This document shows, piece after piece, positions 40,875 to 51,712 of a stretch of 64,000 nucleotides of DNA. Below the pieces are notes generated by a model. The model was given only the letters and a program-made list of their open reading frames with translations. It had not been told where the DNA came from and did no database searches. The stretch lies in contig JAPFFF010000007.1 in NCBI GenBank assembly GCA_039105265.1, positions 5,022,001 to 5,086,000 of the forward strand. Direction: 5' to 3'. Source of the stretch: Tritrichomonas musculus (taxonomy: Eukaryota; Parabasalia; Tritrichomonadida; Tritrichomonadidae). The translations under genes and the position numbers were made by a program. Numbering within the stretch: position 1 is the stretch's first letter; every line of letters begins with the position of its first letter.

Positions 40875-43800
40875 TTAAATACGTTCAATCTTTAGAGAAA
40901 AACAATTCTTGAAAGCCCCATTTCCTACTGAAGTCACAGAAGATGGAATTATCATTTTCTTTAATGATGTGCATCCATTAAAAGCATTATTACCGATAGA
41001 TGTCACAGAGGAAGGAATTGTTAAGAAATCTAGTGATGAGCATCCATTGCAAAAGTCATCTTCAATGGCAGTAATTGATGATGGAATAGATATATTTTTG
41101 AGCGAAGAGCAATTATCGAAAGCTCCTTTGCCAATAAATGTTACTGAAGATGGAATTGATACACTGCTTAATGAAGAGCACTTTTGAAATGCTTTTTCAC
41201 CGATTGTTTTAACAGATGAAGGAATTGATATATTGCATAGAGAAGAACAACCTTGAAATGCATTCTCCCCAATGGAAGTAATTGAGGAAGGAATTATTAT
41301 TTCTGTCAAAGATGTGCAGTTAGAAAACATATTATTCGGAATTGTTTGAATCGTTCCTGTAATTTCAAGAGTTTTCACTCCTTCAAATGTATTCCTGCCA
41401 AATGATGTAACTGATGAAGGAATTGATATCAATGACAATGAATAACAACCTTTAAATGCATTAGATTTAATCGAAGTCACAGAAGGAGGAATGATTAATT
41501 TGGTCAAAGATGAGCACATAGAAAACATTTCATTAGGAATTGTTTGAATACTTCCAATGATTTCAAGTTTTTTAACCCCTAAGAAAGTATTATATTTAAT
41601 CAATGTTGCTGATGAAGGAATTGATATTAATGATAATGAATTGCATCCTTTGAATGCATTGTTTCCAATCGATGTTGTTGAAGGAGGAAGTATTATCGTC
41701 TTTAATGATGAACATTCTTCAAATGCACTTTCTTCAATTGATGTTATTGGTGAAATAATTGTAATTTTTTCAATAGATGAATTTTTATAAAGCATTTTAT
41801 GTGGAATGATTTTTATGTCACCTCTTATTTCAAGTGATTTTACTCCTTCAAATGCATTGTTCCCAATTAATGTAAGAGATGAAGGAAGTGAAATTGATGA
41901 TAATGATGAACATCCTTCAAATGCATTTTCTCCAATTGAAGTTATTGGTGAAATAATTGTAATTTTTTTAATAGATGAATTACTATAAAGCATTTTTTGT
42001 GGAATACTTAGTATGTCGCCACCAATTTCAAGTGATTTTACTCCTTTAAATGCATTGTTCCCGACTGATATAAGAGATGAAGGAAGTGAAATTGATGTTA
42101 ATGATGAACATCCTTCAAATGCATTTTCTTCAATTGAAGTTATTGGTGAAATAATTGTAATTTTTTCAATAGATGAATTATTATAAAACATATTAGGCGG
42201 AATACTTTGTATCTCTCCTTTAATCACAAGCGATTTTACTCCTTCAAATGCATTGTTCCCGACTGATATAAGAGATGAAGGAAGTGAAACTGATGTTAAT
42301 GATGAACATCCTTTAAATGCATTTTCTTCAATTGAAGTTATTGGTGAAATAATTGTAATTTTTTCAATAGATGAATTATTATAAAACATATTCGGTGGAA
42401 TACTTCGTATTTCACCTTTAATCACAAGCGATTTTAGGTCTCCAAATGCATTGTTCCCAACTGATATAAGAGATGAAGGAAGTGAAACTGATGTTAATGA
42501 TGAACATCCTTTAAATGCACTTTCTTCAATTGAAGTTATTGGTGAAATAATTGTAATTTTTTCAATAGATGAATTATTATAAAACATATTCGGTGGAATA
42601 CTTCGTATTTCACCTTTAATCACAAGCGATTTTACTCCTTCAAATGCATTGTTCCCAACTGATGTAAGAGATAAAGGAAGTGAAATTGATGTTAATGATG
42701 AACATCCTTTAAATGCATTTTCTTCAATTGAAGTAATTGGTGAATGAATGTCTATTTTGCTTATTGAAGAATTTCCTGAAAACATTTTTTCAGGAATAGT
42801 TTTAATATCACCAATGACTTCAAGAGATATTATTCCTTCAAAAACATTGTTTCCAAACGAAATTTCAGGTGACAAAAATCGTATTGTTGATAATGATGAA
42901 CATCCAGAAAATGCTTTGTCATCAATCGATGTTATTGAAGATGGAATACCAATCGCTTTCAATAATGAGCATCCTTTGAATGCATTTTCTTCTATTGTGC
43001 TTATTTCACACATAAATATTATTGATTCTAAAAATGTGCAACCATAAAACATATTTTTTACAATGCTTTTTATCGTTCCTGAAACTGTAAGTTCATGAAT
43101 ACAATTGAAAACGTTATCTCCAACAGTAGTTATGGATGACGGAAGAGAAATTGAAGTTAAAGAAAAACATCCAGAGAATAATTTATTACTTATCATTGTT
43201 ATTGAAGAAAGAATTGTTATTGAAGACAAAGATGTGCATCCTTCGAATGCTGATTCACCAATTGATGTTACAGATGAAGGGACCAATATTTCAGTCAATG
43301 ATCTGCAATCATTAAAGGCAAAACTTCCAATTGAAGTTACCGAAGAAGGAATTGAAATTGATTTCAATAAATTACATCCTTTAAATGCATTGTCTTTAAT
43401 CGATATCACTGATGGAGGAAGTATGATTGTTGTTAAAGATGAACAAATAGAAAATATATTTTCAGGAATATGTTGGAGCGTGCCGATAATTTCAAGATTT
43501 GTTACACCATCTAAAGCATCATCTCCAATTATTTCTAATGAAGAAGGAATTGATATCAAAGCCAATGAATTACATCCTTTAAATGCATTTTTTCCAATAT
43601 ATGCCAATGATGGAGGAAGTATTATTGTCTTTAGATATGTGCATTCCTCAAATGCACTTTCTTCAATTGAAGTTGTTGGTGAAACAATTGTAATTTTTTC
43701 AATAGATGAATTTTTATAAAACATTTTTTGTGGAATGATTTGTATATCACCTTTGATTTCAAGTGATTCTACTCCTTCAAATGCATTGTTCCCAACTGAT

Positions 43801-46800
43801 GTAAGAGATGAAGGAAGTGAAATTGATGTTAATGATGAACATCCTTTAAATGCATTTTCTTCAATTGAAGTAATTTCACACATAAATGTTACTGATTCTA
43901 AAAATGTGCAATCATAAAACATCATTTGTTGAATGTTTTTGATCGTTCCTGTAATTGTAAGTTCATAAATGCCATTAAAAACGTTATAACCAACTGTAGT
44001 GATGGATGATGGAAGCGAAATTGATTTTAAAGATGAGCATCCATTGAATAAATAATTATTGATCATTGTTATTTCAGAAAGAATTATTACTGAAGATAAA
44101 GATATGCATCCTTTGAATGCTGAATTACCAATTGATGTTACAGATGAAGGAATTAACATCTCAATTATAGATTTGCAATCACTAAAAGCAAAATTTCCAA
44201 TTGAAGTCACAGATGATGGTATTGATATTTTTATTAATGATGAGCATTTTTCAAAAGCATTATTTCCAATCGAAATCACAGATGACGGAATGGATATTTC
44301 TATTAATGATGAGCATCTTTCAAAAGCATTATTTCCAATAGAAGTCACTGATGAAGGAATTGTTATATTGGTCAATGATGAACAACCACTAAAAGTGTTT
44401 TTACAGATTGACGAAACAGAAGATGGAATAAAAATTTTTGTTAGTGATTTGCAATTATAGAAAGCACCACTCCCAATTGAATTCGCAGAAGATGGAATAG
44501 AAAGTTCTATTAATGATGAGCATCTTTCAAAAGCATTGTTTCCAATAGAAGTCACTGAAGAAGGAATTGATATTTCTTTCAATGATATGCATTCTGAAAA
44601 AGCATTCCTGCCAATCGATATTACTGAGGAAGGAATCAAAATGCTGATCAATGAGGAGCACTTTTGAAATGTAAAGTCCCTAATAGAAGTAACTGATGAA
44701 GGAATGAATATTGATGTCAATGAATTGCATCCTTTGAATGCATTGTTTCCAATCGATGTTGTTGAAGGAGGAAGTATTATCGTCTTTAAAGATGAGCACC
44801 CTTCAAATACACTTTCTGCAATTGAATTTACCGTTGAAGGAATTGTTATTTCTTGTAGAGATGAGCAGTTGAAAAATGTATTTTTAGGAATTGTTTCGAT
44901 CGTTCCGATTATTTCAAGATTTTGAACGCCATCAAATGTATTATTTCCAATTGATGAAACTGATGAAGGAATTGATATTAATGATAATGAATTGCATCCT
45001 TTGAATGCATTGTTTCCAATCGATGTTGTTGAAGGAGGAAGTATTATCGTCTTTAAAGATGAGCACCCTTCAAATACACTTTCTGCAATTGAATTTACCG
45101 TTGAAGGAATTGTTATTTCTTGTAGAGATGAGCAGTTGAAAAATGTATTTTTAGGAATTGTTTCGATCGTTCCGATTATTTCAAGATTTTGAACGCCATC
45201 AAATGTATTATTTCCAATTGATGTAACTGATGAAGGAATTGATATTAATGATAATGAATTGCATCCTTTGAATGCATTGTTTCCAATCGATGTTGTTGAA
45301 GGAGGAAGTATTATCGTCTTTAATGATGAACATTCTTCAAATGCACTTTCTTCAATTGATGTTATTGGTGAAATAATTGTAATTTTTTCAATAGATGAAT
45401 TTTTATAAAGTATTTTATGTGGAATGGTTTGTATGTCACCTTTGATTTCAAGCGATTTTACCCCTTCAAATGCATTGTTCCCAACTGATGTAAGAGATGA
45501 AGGAAGTGAAATTGATGTTAATGATGAACATCCTTTAAATGCATTATTGAAAATGTAACTTATTGATGAATGAATCTTTATTTCTTTAATTGATGAATTT
45601 CCTGAAAACATTGTTTCTGGAATGGATTGCATTTCACCAATCACTTCAAGTGATGTTATTCCTTCAAAAACATTGTTCCCAAATGAAATATTTGATGAAT
45701 GAATTTGTATCATCGATAATGATGAACATTTTGAAAATACATTAGAACCAATCGATGTTACTGAAGGTGGAATAACAATTGATGTCAATGATGAACAGCC
45801 TAAAAATGCATTATCTTCAATTGATTTTATTTTACTTATGAATGCTACTGATTCTAATGATTTGCAGTTAGCAAACATATTCTTTGGAATGACCTTTATC
45901 TTCCCATCAATTGTAAGTTTTGTTATACCATTGAAGGACTCTCGGCCTACTGTGGAAATTGATGAAGGGAAAGTGATCAAAGATAATGATGAGCATCCAT
46001 AAAAAAGATGATTACTGATAACTGTCAATGAAGAAGGAATCTTTATCGATGATATTGATTCGCATCCTTTGAATGCTAGATTGCCAATCGATGTAACCGA
46101 TGATGGAATGGAGATTTCAATTAAAGATTTGCAATTATTGAAGGCAAGATTTCCAATGGAAGTCACTGATGAAGGAATTATTATTCTCAGTAAAGAAGAG
46201 CATTCATTAAACGCATTTTCTCCAATAGATGTCACTGATGAAGGGATTGTTAATTGTGTTATAGTACTGCATCTATAAAACATGTTATTTGGGATCTTTT
46301 TAATAGTTCCAATGACTTCAAGCCACTTTACACCTTCAAATACTTTTTCACCAAATTCAATGTCTGATGAGATTGAAATTTGTGTCAATGAAGAGCAGCC
46401 ATTGAAAGCTTCATCTTCAATCTTAGTGACCTTTGGAGGAATCATCAATTGCTCTAATAAACTGCATCCATAAAAAGCTTTCTTTTTGATAATTTGAACG
46501 TTAGGCTGAAGTCTGAATTCCGTGAATGGAAGATCGCGAAATTGACCTTCTAAAATAACTGAATTATCCGAATTTATTTTCATCATTCTTTTCAGTTGGA
46601 TGTTTTCCATCAAAAAAGAAATTTGATTTTTGTAATGTGTTTTTTGTTCGTTGAGTTCTGATCGAAGTTCGTTGATTTCTTCTCTCAATTTTTGATTTTC
46701 AATTTGGTTGTATTTGAATGTTTCAAAAATTAAATTTTCATTCTGAAGAAGGGATGATTGAATGATTTTATTAAATTTAGGATCATTGTTCACCATCTTG

Positions 46801-47432
46801 TCATTGATGTATTTGATATTCCGGTAGCCAAATTGAAACTCGTCAAGTAAAATTGATGAATCTGAACCTTTCAATTTAACGCATTCAAACAAAAAGTCAA
46901 TTATTAAATGGTCTTTTTTATCATTTTCTTCTTCACTATCTAATTTTTCATTGTTAGATTCTGTTCGTTGATAAAGTTTGATAATCCGAAAAAGAATATT
47001 AATTGGTAGTTGCGGTAAACGGTCGTCCGAGAGATATTCAATGAAATGTTTCGAGACAAGTTCTTCATATTTCGATGTTTGATAGTTTCGTTGATCGTTA
47101 TCCCTCGATAGAAATAGATCAATCAGTTGTTTATAGTGGGAATTAATGTAATTGTCAGTTTGTTCAATTATTTCGGAAATTTGATATTTTTCTGATAAAA
47201 AATTAAGCGCAACAGCATTGGTGTCTGTTAGTTCGATATGTTGTGTTTGGAAATATTGTATAAATGCAACGATAACTTCTTCTGAGTATTCGAAAGATGC
47301 TTCAAATTCTGATAAAAGTTCAAGTTCTTCTTTTTCTTGTTGTTGATTTTCATTTGAACAGCAGTGCGAATAACTATTAAATAATTTACGATTTATTGTG
47401 TATTCTTTGTTATTAAAGAGAAAAGTCTTCAT
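40875..47432 (-). CDS. BTB-like/coiled-coil/BspA LRR protein, 2185 residues
   Basis: This is the largest gene in the window, intact from ATG at 47432. Residues 1-about 130 resemble a BTB/POZ-like N-terminus common in trichomonads (FLFNNKEYTINRKLF, EYSEEVIVAFIQYFQT, ALNFLSEKYQISEI). Helical sequence and a coiled coil (EINELRSELNEQKTHYKNQI, about 245-290) follow. From about residue 300 to the end there are roughly 80 BspA/LRR_5 units of 22-23 residues. Some have spacer units of the type LEIIGTIxxIPxNMF that lack the cysteine. Parts of the array repeat at 198 and 267 bp. There is no signal peptide, so a cytoplasmic role with oligomerisation through the N-terminus is at least as likely as a surface one. 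A pogo-like transposon lies 66 bp upstream of the ATG. Confidence 0.9.
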   Translation of the reverse strand: MKTFLFNNKEYTINRKLFNSYSHCCSNENQQQEKEELELLSEFEASFEYSEEVIVAFIQYFQTQHIELTDTNAVALNFLSEKYQISEIIEQTDNYINSHYKQLIDLFLSRDNDQRNYQTSKYEELVSKHFIEYLSDDRLPQLPINILFRIIKLYQRTESNNEKLDSEEENDKKDHLIIDFLFECVKLKGSDSSILLDEFQFGYRNIKYINDKMVNNDPKFNKIIQSSLLQNENLIFETFKYNQIENQKLREEINELRSELNEQKTHYKNQISFLMENIQLKRMMKINSDNSVILEGQFRDLPFTEFRLQPNVQIIKKKAFYGCSLLEQLMIPPKVTKIEDEAFNGCSSLTQISISSDIEFGEKVFEGVKWLEVIGTIKKIPNNMFYRCSTITQLTIPSSVTSIGENAFNECSSLLRIIIPSSVTSIGNLAFNNCKSLIEISIPSSVTSIGNLAFKGCESISSIKIPSSLTVISNHLFYGCSSLSLITFPSSISTVGRESFNGITKLTIDGKIKVIPKNMFANCKSLESVAFISKIKSIEDNAFLGCSSLTSIVIPPSVTSIGSNVFSKCSSLSMIQIHSSNISFGNNVFEGITSLEVIGEMQSIPETMFSGNSSIKEIKIHSSISYIFNNAFKGCSSLTSISLPSSLTSVGNNAFEGVKSLEIKGDIQTIPHKILYKNSSIEKITIISPITSIEESAFEECSSLKTIILPPSTTSIGNNAFKGCNSLSLISIPSSVTSIGNNTFDGVQNLEIIGTIETIPKNTFFNCSSLQEITIPSTVNSIAESVFEGCSSLKTIILPPSTTSIGNNAFKGCNSLSLISIPSSVSSIGNNTFDGVQNLEIIGTIETIPKNTFFNCSSLQEITIPSTVNSIAESVFEGCSSLKTIILPPSTTSIGNNAFKGCNSLTSIFIPSSVTSIRDFTFQKCSSLISILIPSSVISIGRNAFSECISLKEISIPSSVTSIGNNAFERCSSLIELSIPSSANSIGSGAFYNCKSLTKIFIPSSVSSICKNTFSGCSSLTNITIPSSVTSIGNNAFERCSSLIEISIPSSVISIGNNAFEKCSSLIKISIPSSVTSIGNFAFSDCKSIIEMLIPSSVTSIGNSAFKGCISLSSVIILSEITMINNYLFNGCSSLKSISLPSSITTVGYNVFNGIYELTITGTIKNIQQMMFYDCTFLESVTFMCEITSIEENAFKGCSSLTSISLPSSLTSVGNNAFEGVESLEIKGDIQIIPQKMFYKNSSIEKITIVSPTTSIEESAFEECTYLKTIILPPSLAYIGKNAFKGCNSLALISIPSSLEIIGDDALDGVTNLEIIGTLQHIPENIFSICSSLTTIILPPSVISIKDNAFKGCNLLKSISIPSSVTSIGSFAFNDCRSLTEILVPSSVTSIGESAFEGCTSLSSITILSSITMISNKLFSGCFSLTSISLPSSITTVGDNVFNCIHELTVSGTIKSIVKNMFYGCTFLESIIFMCEISTIEENAFKGCSLLKAIGIPSSITSIDDKAFSGCSSLSTIRFLSPEISFGNNVFEGIISLEVIGDIKTIPEKMFSGNSSISKIDIHSPITSIEENAFKGCSSLTSISLPLSLTSVGNNAFEGVKSLVIKGEIRSIPPNMFYNNSSIEKITIISPITSIEESAFKGCSSLTSVSLPSSLISVGNNAFGDLKSLVIKGEIRSIPPNMFYNNSSIEKITIISPITSIEENAFKGCSSLTSVSLPSSLISVGNNAFEGVKSLVIKGEIQSIPPNMFYNNSSIEKITIISPITSIEENAFEGCSSLTSISLPSSLISVGNNAFKGVKSLEIGGDILSIPQKMLYSNSSIKKITIISPITSIGENAFEGCSSLSSISLPSSLTLIGNNAFEGVKSLEIRGDIKIIPHKMLYKNSSIEKITIISPITSIEESAFEECSSLKTIILPPSTTSIGNNAFKGCNSLSLISIPSSATLIKYNTFLGVKKLEIIGSIQTIPNEMFSMCSSLTKLIIPPSVTSIKSNAFKGCYSLSLISIPSSVTSFGRNTFEGVKTLEITGTIQTIPNNMFSNCTSLTEIIIPSSITSIGENAFQGCSSLCNISIPSSVKTIGEKAFQKCSSLSSVSIPSSVTFIGKGAFDNCSSLKNISIPSSITAIEDDFCNGCSSLDFLTIPSSVTSIGNNAFNGCTSLKKMIIPSSVTSVGNGAFKNCFSLKIERI
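41790..42780 (-). repeat. 198-bp higher-order repeats inside the BspA gene
   Basis: Five consecutive copies of a 198-base (66-residue) unit, three LRRs each, can be aligned on the sequence ATGCATTG at 41852, 42050, 42248, 42446 and 42644. A sixth, diverged copy begins near 42842. Exact spacing shows recent tandem amplification of a three-LRR block. Related single units occur near 43785 and 45470. Confidence 0.88.
44713..45400 (-). repeat. 267-bp higher-order repeats inside the BspA gene
   Basis: TGAATTGCAT occurs at 44721, 44988 and 45255, exactly 267 bases (89 residues) apart. The first two copies are almost identical along their length; the third changes to the 198-bp type in its second half. 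This is a four-LRR block duplicated recently. Confidence 0.88.
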
Positions 47433-47497
47433 TATTAAAAAAAAAAAAAAACGATTTTATTTGTAAACAATTCAATTTTTTCATAAATGTATTTATA

Positions 47498-49464
47498 AAG
47501 TCGGTCCAAAAAAGTGTAAATTTCCCGAAAATGTGTAAACTTTCGTACGTTTATTTTTTTAGAGAAAACCATTTTTATATATTTATTGAATCATATAATG
47601 AACATGAATATAATTAAACTAAAAAAATAATAATTACAGATAAAATATTTTCTAAATAATATGATTTTTCATTTGAGACCTAATGGTTGCTGAAATTAGA
47701 TATTATTATCATGAAGAAAAAAAACTATAAAAAATGGTTTTAATCCTGTGAAAAGATTATTAATGAGTCATAAAATATTTTTAGAGGAAATTTGAGTCAG
47801 AATAAAAAAATTAAAAAATGATATCTTTTTAATCAAATTCAAAAAATTAAAATTTTAATTTAAATGAATTTATTTTTATTTTTATTTCTTTAATATTTTA
47901 TGAATCATCGTCGGTTTCTTCTTGTTCATTTGAAGAACGTTTTTTTCCACATAATGGACAGCATCCAGATTTGACTCGCTCCAATTGAATTTCATTCATT
48001 AAGCCACTTGGAGCTTTGTCGATCTTTTTACCACGAGCCTTTTCATTTATTTGATTGGGCTCATGTTCAATTAATGTTTCGTTTTGTAAGACGCAGCTCT
48101 CAATAACTCTCACTTTTATTACAATTCCATCTTTAATTATTGGAAAAATTCCTGAATGTTCCCAACTTCTCAATATAGTTTGTTCATTATCTGTCATTTG
48201 AATCACAGTGTATATTTTCTGAAGTTTGGTGGTTATTTTTGACTTATTTGGCCAATTTGGAACAGTTGAATATTTCGATTTCATTGAACGAAAAACACCT
48301 TGATCTAAAGGTTGAACAAGATGAGATGAATGCGGCGGAATCATAACAATTTTGATATTTCTTTCTGCGCATTCAGCAAATAAAATCTCTGATATATGAG
48401 CTTTCAAACCATCATATATTATTACAGCTGGATCATCAGCTTTTCCAATTTCTTTGCGAACTTTTTCAACATATTCAAAAATTGAATTTTGAAAAAAGTT
48501 CTCAAAAACGCTTCTTGTCATAAATCCTCTGGGCGTAGAATAAACTTTCATTTTGTTATAATAAGGACATGTGCAACCATCTGGATTTTCTGTTCCTCTT
48601 GTAATTAATGCACATGGTGGTAAAACTTTTCCAGACGCAGTTATTCCAACTAAAGCACTAATGTGATGTGAGGTTTCTTCGTATTGATATCGAAGTTTTC
48701 CTTGGAAACTTTTTGATACAATGAATTTTTTACTTTTCATTCTACCACTTTTTGACCCACCGAAACCTGTCTCATCTAAATTAATGATTAAATTTGGATT
48801 AATTGTCTCAATATTAATTTTTCTTAAATTATTAAAATATAACTCTATATCACTTTTTTCGAGAAGACCTCGTTCAAAATCTGAAGGCTGAACAACTCTA
48901 ATTTCAAAATCAGGTGCTATCCTGTTGAGTAATTGATCAAAATAATTTTTGGAGAAAGATCCATCGAATTTTTGTTTTTCCAAATGGTATACACATTTTT
49001 GCTTAAATTCTCTTTTTGTTGGAAAATCATTGTTGCTTGCACGTAATTCTAACCATTCTCTAATTTTTTTTTCTTCTTCTGTAAGTAGTTTTGTTGGACG
49101 ACCTATATTAGAACTGTCGGAATTACGATAACCATTTTTTATTAAGGAAAACAAAGATTTACTACATTTGAAGAAAGAACACTTTTCTACATCTGTAAGT
49201 TTTTCCAAATATTGATTCAAATCACTTTTTAAGACATATCTAATTTTATCTGATAATCTTGTAAATTGATCAAGTGGCAAATTTGATGCCAAATTTATTG
49301 CTTCGTCTTTGATATCGATTGGTAAAACATCAAAATTAAAATGCGATTGGAGTTGCTTCTCTAGTTTTTTCCTAGATATCATCAAAAAAATGAAAAAGTT
49401 AACGGATTTTAACGTACGAAAGTTTACACATTTTCGGGAAATTTACACTTTTTTGGACCGACTT
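47498..49464 (-). mobile_element. intact pogo/Tigger-like DNA transposon
   Basis: The element is 1967 bases long with 54-base terminal inverted repeats that are identical (47498-47551 and 49411-49464), beginning AAGTCGGTCCAAAAAAGTG. It is flanked by TA on both sides (47496-47497 and 49465-49466), the Tc1/mariner target duplication. It contains one intact transposase frame on the minus strand. Identical long ends and an open frame indicate a young, possibly active copy. Confidence 0.95.
47898..49382 (-). CDS. pogo/Tigger-type DDE transposase
   Basis: The ATG at 49382 (MISRKKLEKQL) gives 494 residues; the upstream TTG adds nothing. The N-terminal 160 residues include helix-turn-helix DNA-binding segments (KLLTEEEKKIREWLELRASN, then FPTKREFKQKCVYHL). 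The DDE_1 catalytic core has the first aspartate in INLDETGFG, the second in VIIYDGLKAH and the third in PPHSSHLVQPLDQGVF. The third acidic residue is Asp and 35 residues lie between the last two, as in pogo/Fot-type enzymes. The C-terminus has a CPLCGKK zinc-binding-like motif and an acidic tail. The enzyme would cut and paste the surrounding element by binding its 54-bp ends. All catalytic residues are present. Confidence 0.95.
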   Translation of the reverse strand: MISRKKLEKQLQSHFNFDVLPIDIKDEAINLASNLPLDQFTRLSDKIRYVLKSDLNQYLEKLTDVEKCSFFKCSKSLFSLIKNGYRNSDSSNIGRPTKLLTEEEKKIREWLELRASNNDFPTKREFKQKCVYHLEKQKFDGSFSKNYFDQLLNRIAPDFEIRVVQPSDFERGLLEKSDIELYFNNLRKINIETINPNLIINLDETGFGGSKSGRMKSKKFIVSKSFQGKLRYQYEETSHHISALVGITASGKVLPPCALITRGTENPDGCTCPYYNKMKVYSTPRGFMTRSVFENFFQNSIFEYVEKVRKEIGKADDPAVIIYDGLKAHISEILFAECAERNIKIVMIPPHSSHLVQPLDQGVFRSMKSKYSTVPNWPNKSKITTKLQKIYTVIQMTDNEQTILRSWEHSGIFPIIKDGIVIKVRVIESCVLQNETLIEHEPNQINEKARGKKIDKAPSGLMNEIQLERVKSGCCPLCGKKRSSNEQEETDDDS

Positions 49465-49466
49465 TA

Positions 49467-50330
49467 TGATAAAGGATAAGTTAACGACGTTTTTCGAATG
49501 TTTTTGTTGTTTGAAATATAACTACAACAAATTAAATGGTTCCAGATCCATCATAAAATCATTGCTACAAGATAATCAATATGCAGCAAGAATCACAATT
49601 CAATAAATGAATAAATTCATCTGTGAAATTTTTTCCTATTGTTTATTTTTTGAAGATCCCGAAATTCTCAGTAAAATTTAATTATGAAAAAAAAAAAAAA
49701 AAAAACGCAAGTAAATAGAGACAATTATTTTAGATGACAGATCCATCATCCTATTTCATATTAAATCAAATAAAACCAATAAGGGATTAATGAATCAACT
49801 TTTTGATATTTAAAAACAAGAATCAATATAATAAATTGTTAAATCTGCTCAATGTGATTGCGAATAATAGAGATAGCACTCTTCCAAGTGGTAGAGTAGG
49901 AAGTTTTTTTACGTCAAATGCATATAACTAATGATAACATGAAACTTGCATAGTTGCATTATGATGGTAAAAAGATTATTTTTTTATAAAAACAATGAAT
50001 TGATCAAACTTTTTAAATTTTTGTAAAAAGTTAAATCGGAATTGTGGAAAATAATTTAAATATTTAAATTTATATATTTAGAGAATTAGTTATGGCAGTT
50101 CTTAATATAATAATCAGGGAAATAAAGGATATATTATGATAAATCTTCATTAAATTTTTTCCAGTTTTTATAATGAAACACTATTATACTATTATTGCGT
50201 GTTATATACTTTATTCAAAAATGTTAGATTTATTTTTTCATTGAAAGTAAATAAATTGAAAAATAATAAAAATGCAAAATTCATTTAGTCAATTCAATGG
50301 ATTTTTAACTCTTAAATTCAAAAATTGTTA
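49467..50330. other. AT-rich intergenic region
   Basis: Spacer between the pogo-like transposon and a TTAA-flanked element. It includes an A run near 49684-49704. No gene was recognised. Confidence 0.4.
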
Positions 50331-50334
50331 TTAA

Positions 50335-51708
50335 GGTACAAATGTAATACGTTACGCAACCGCTATTTTTTTTGACACCAACTTTTTGAATAAAAATTTT
50401 TGTTTTTAATTCTCAAGCTATTTATCGCTATATTACTTCTTTTAAAATATATAACACTACTATTAATTATATATCATAATTGATTTAATTGTTGATGATT
50501 AATTGATTTATTTTCAGTCTCCACCACTGAATTTACATATTCATTTCAAAGTAATTACTAGAATTGTATATAATAACTTCCAATGTTTTATTGTTTGACT
50601 ACTGATGTTTTAGCAACAAATTACTTGTATTTTATTGATTAATTACCGCTCTTATAATAATTCTTTATAAATCTTTTTATAATTATTTATCAATCACCTG
50701 CTATTAAATAAATAAAGTTCTGAAAGGTATTTACCAGCTTTTTTTTCTTTTATTTAAGCTATTTCATCTATATAAATATAATAATTCATTAGTTACCAGA
50801 TTTTTAACCATTTTTTTGATAAATACATATTATTATTATATCAACTACCTATTTACATTCATTCAAAGCTTCCGTATCATTTGTATTTTGGCGATATTAA
50901 TAAATAACATAACTTTTACTATTCAATAGAATCAATTCAATAACACATTCAATATTTAAATTTTATATATTTTAAGATTTTATGAAATATTTCATATATT
51001 TTTTATAGTAAAGTATAAAAATCAAAATTTATGTTTTTGAATAAACTCAAAAATAAAAAGATATTTATCAAAAGTAAAAATTTGGTTTTCAAAAATAAAG
51101 AATAATAAAACATGAATATATCATAATATAAATATTTAAAAATATATTAATAATGTATATAGATTATATTATTATCTAAAATAATTGATAATATTAATAA
51201 ATACTAATATTTTAATTATTAAATAATATATACATATATTTAGTTTTTTTAGAAATTGTGAAAAAAAGATTTGAATAATTATTTTTATAATTTGTATATA
51301 CATATATATTGATAAAATAACTTTAATTTCAAAATATATTGTTGTAATTAAGTTATAAAATTTTTAACTATGCTATATAATTATGCTTTTTTGTATTAAT
51401 AGAAAAAATATTAATAAAATTTCAGATTTGAAATTTTATACTATCTACATATAAAGAATTCATATCATAATGACAAAATAGTTGATAATATCTTGAGATT
51501 GGCAATTCGAACACCTTTAATGGCTAGAATTGATTTAAAAAAATGTAAATTTTATTTACTCATTTCATATAACATATCACAAAATTGAATAAAATTGTAA
51601 AATAAGTGTCAGAAACAGACCCCTCAAATATTAACTTTTTCTGTGAAGGCGATCTTCTCAAATAATAAACGTTCACAGGTCAAATTAATAACGTATTACA
51701 TTTGTACC
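50335..51708. mobile_element. TTAA-flanked non-autonomous element (piggyBac-like target)
   Basis: Perfect 20-base terminal inverted repeats GGTACAAATGTAATACGTTA occupy 50335-50354 and 51689-51708, and TTAA flanks each side (50331-50334 and 51709-51712). A TTAA duplication is the hallmark of piggyBac elements. The ends do not begin with the usual CCY, so the family is inferred only. The 1374-base interior has no coding frame. A GACCCCTC motif near 51622 resembles the ends of the two hAT-like elements at 18-22 kb. Confidence 0.75.
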
Positions 51709-51712
51709 TTAA

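Noticed and set aside
40909-46473. Many plus-strand frames of 60-204 codons opposite the BspA gene, and similar ones opposite the other LRR genes
   Set aside because: They are reverse-strand shadows of LRR repeat DNA, with the repeated pattern IDVTDEG that mirrors ITSIGxxAF coding.
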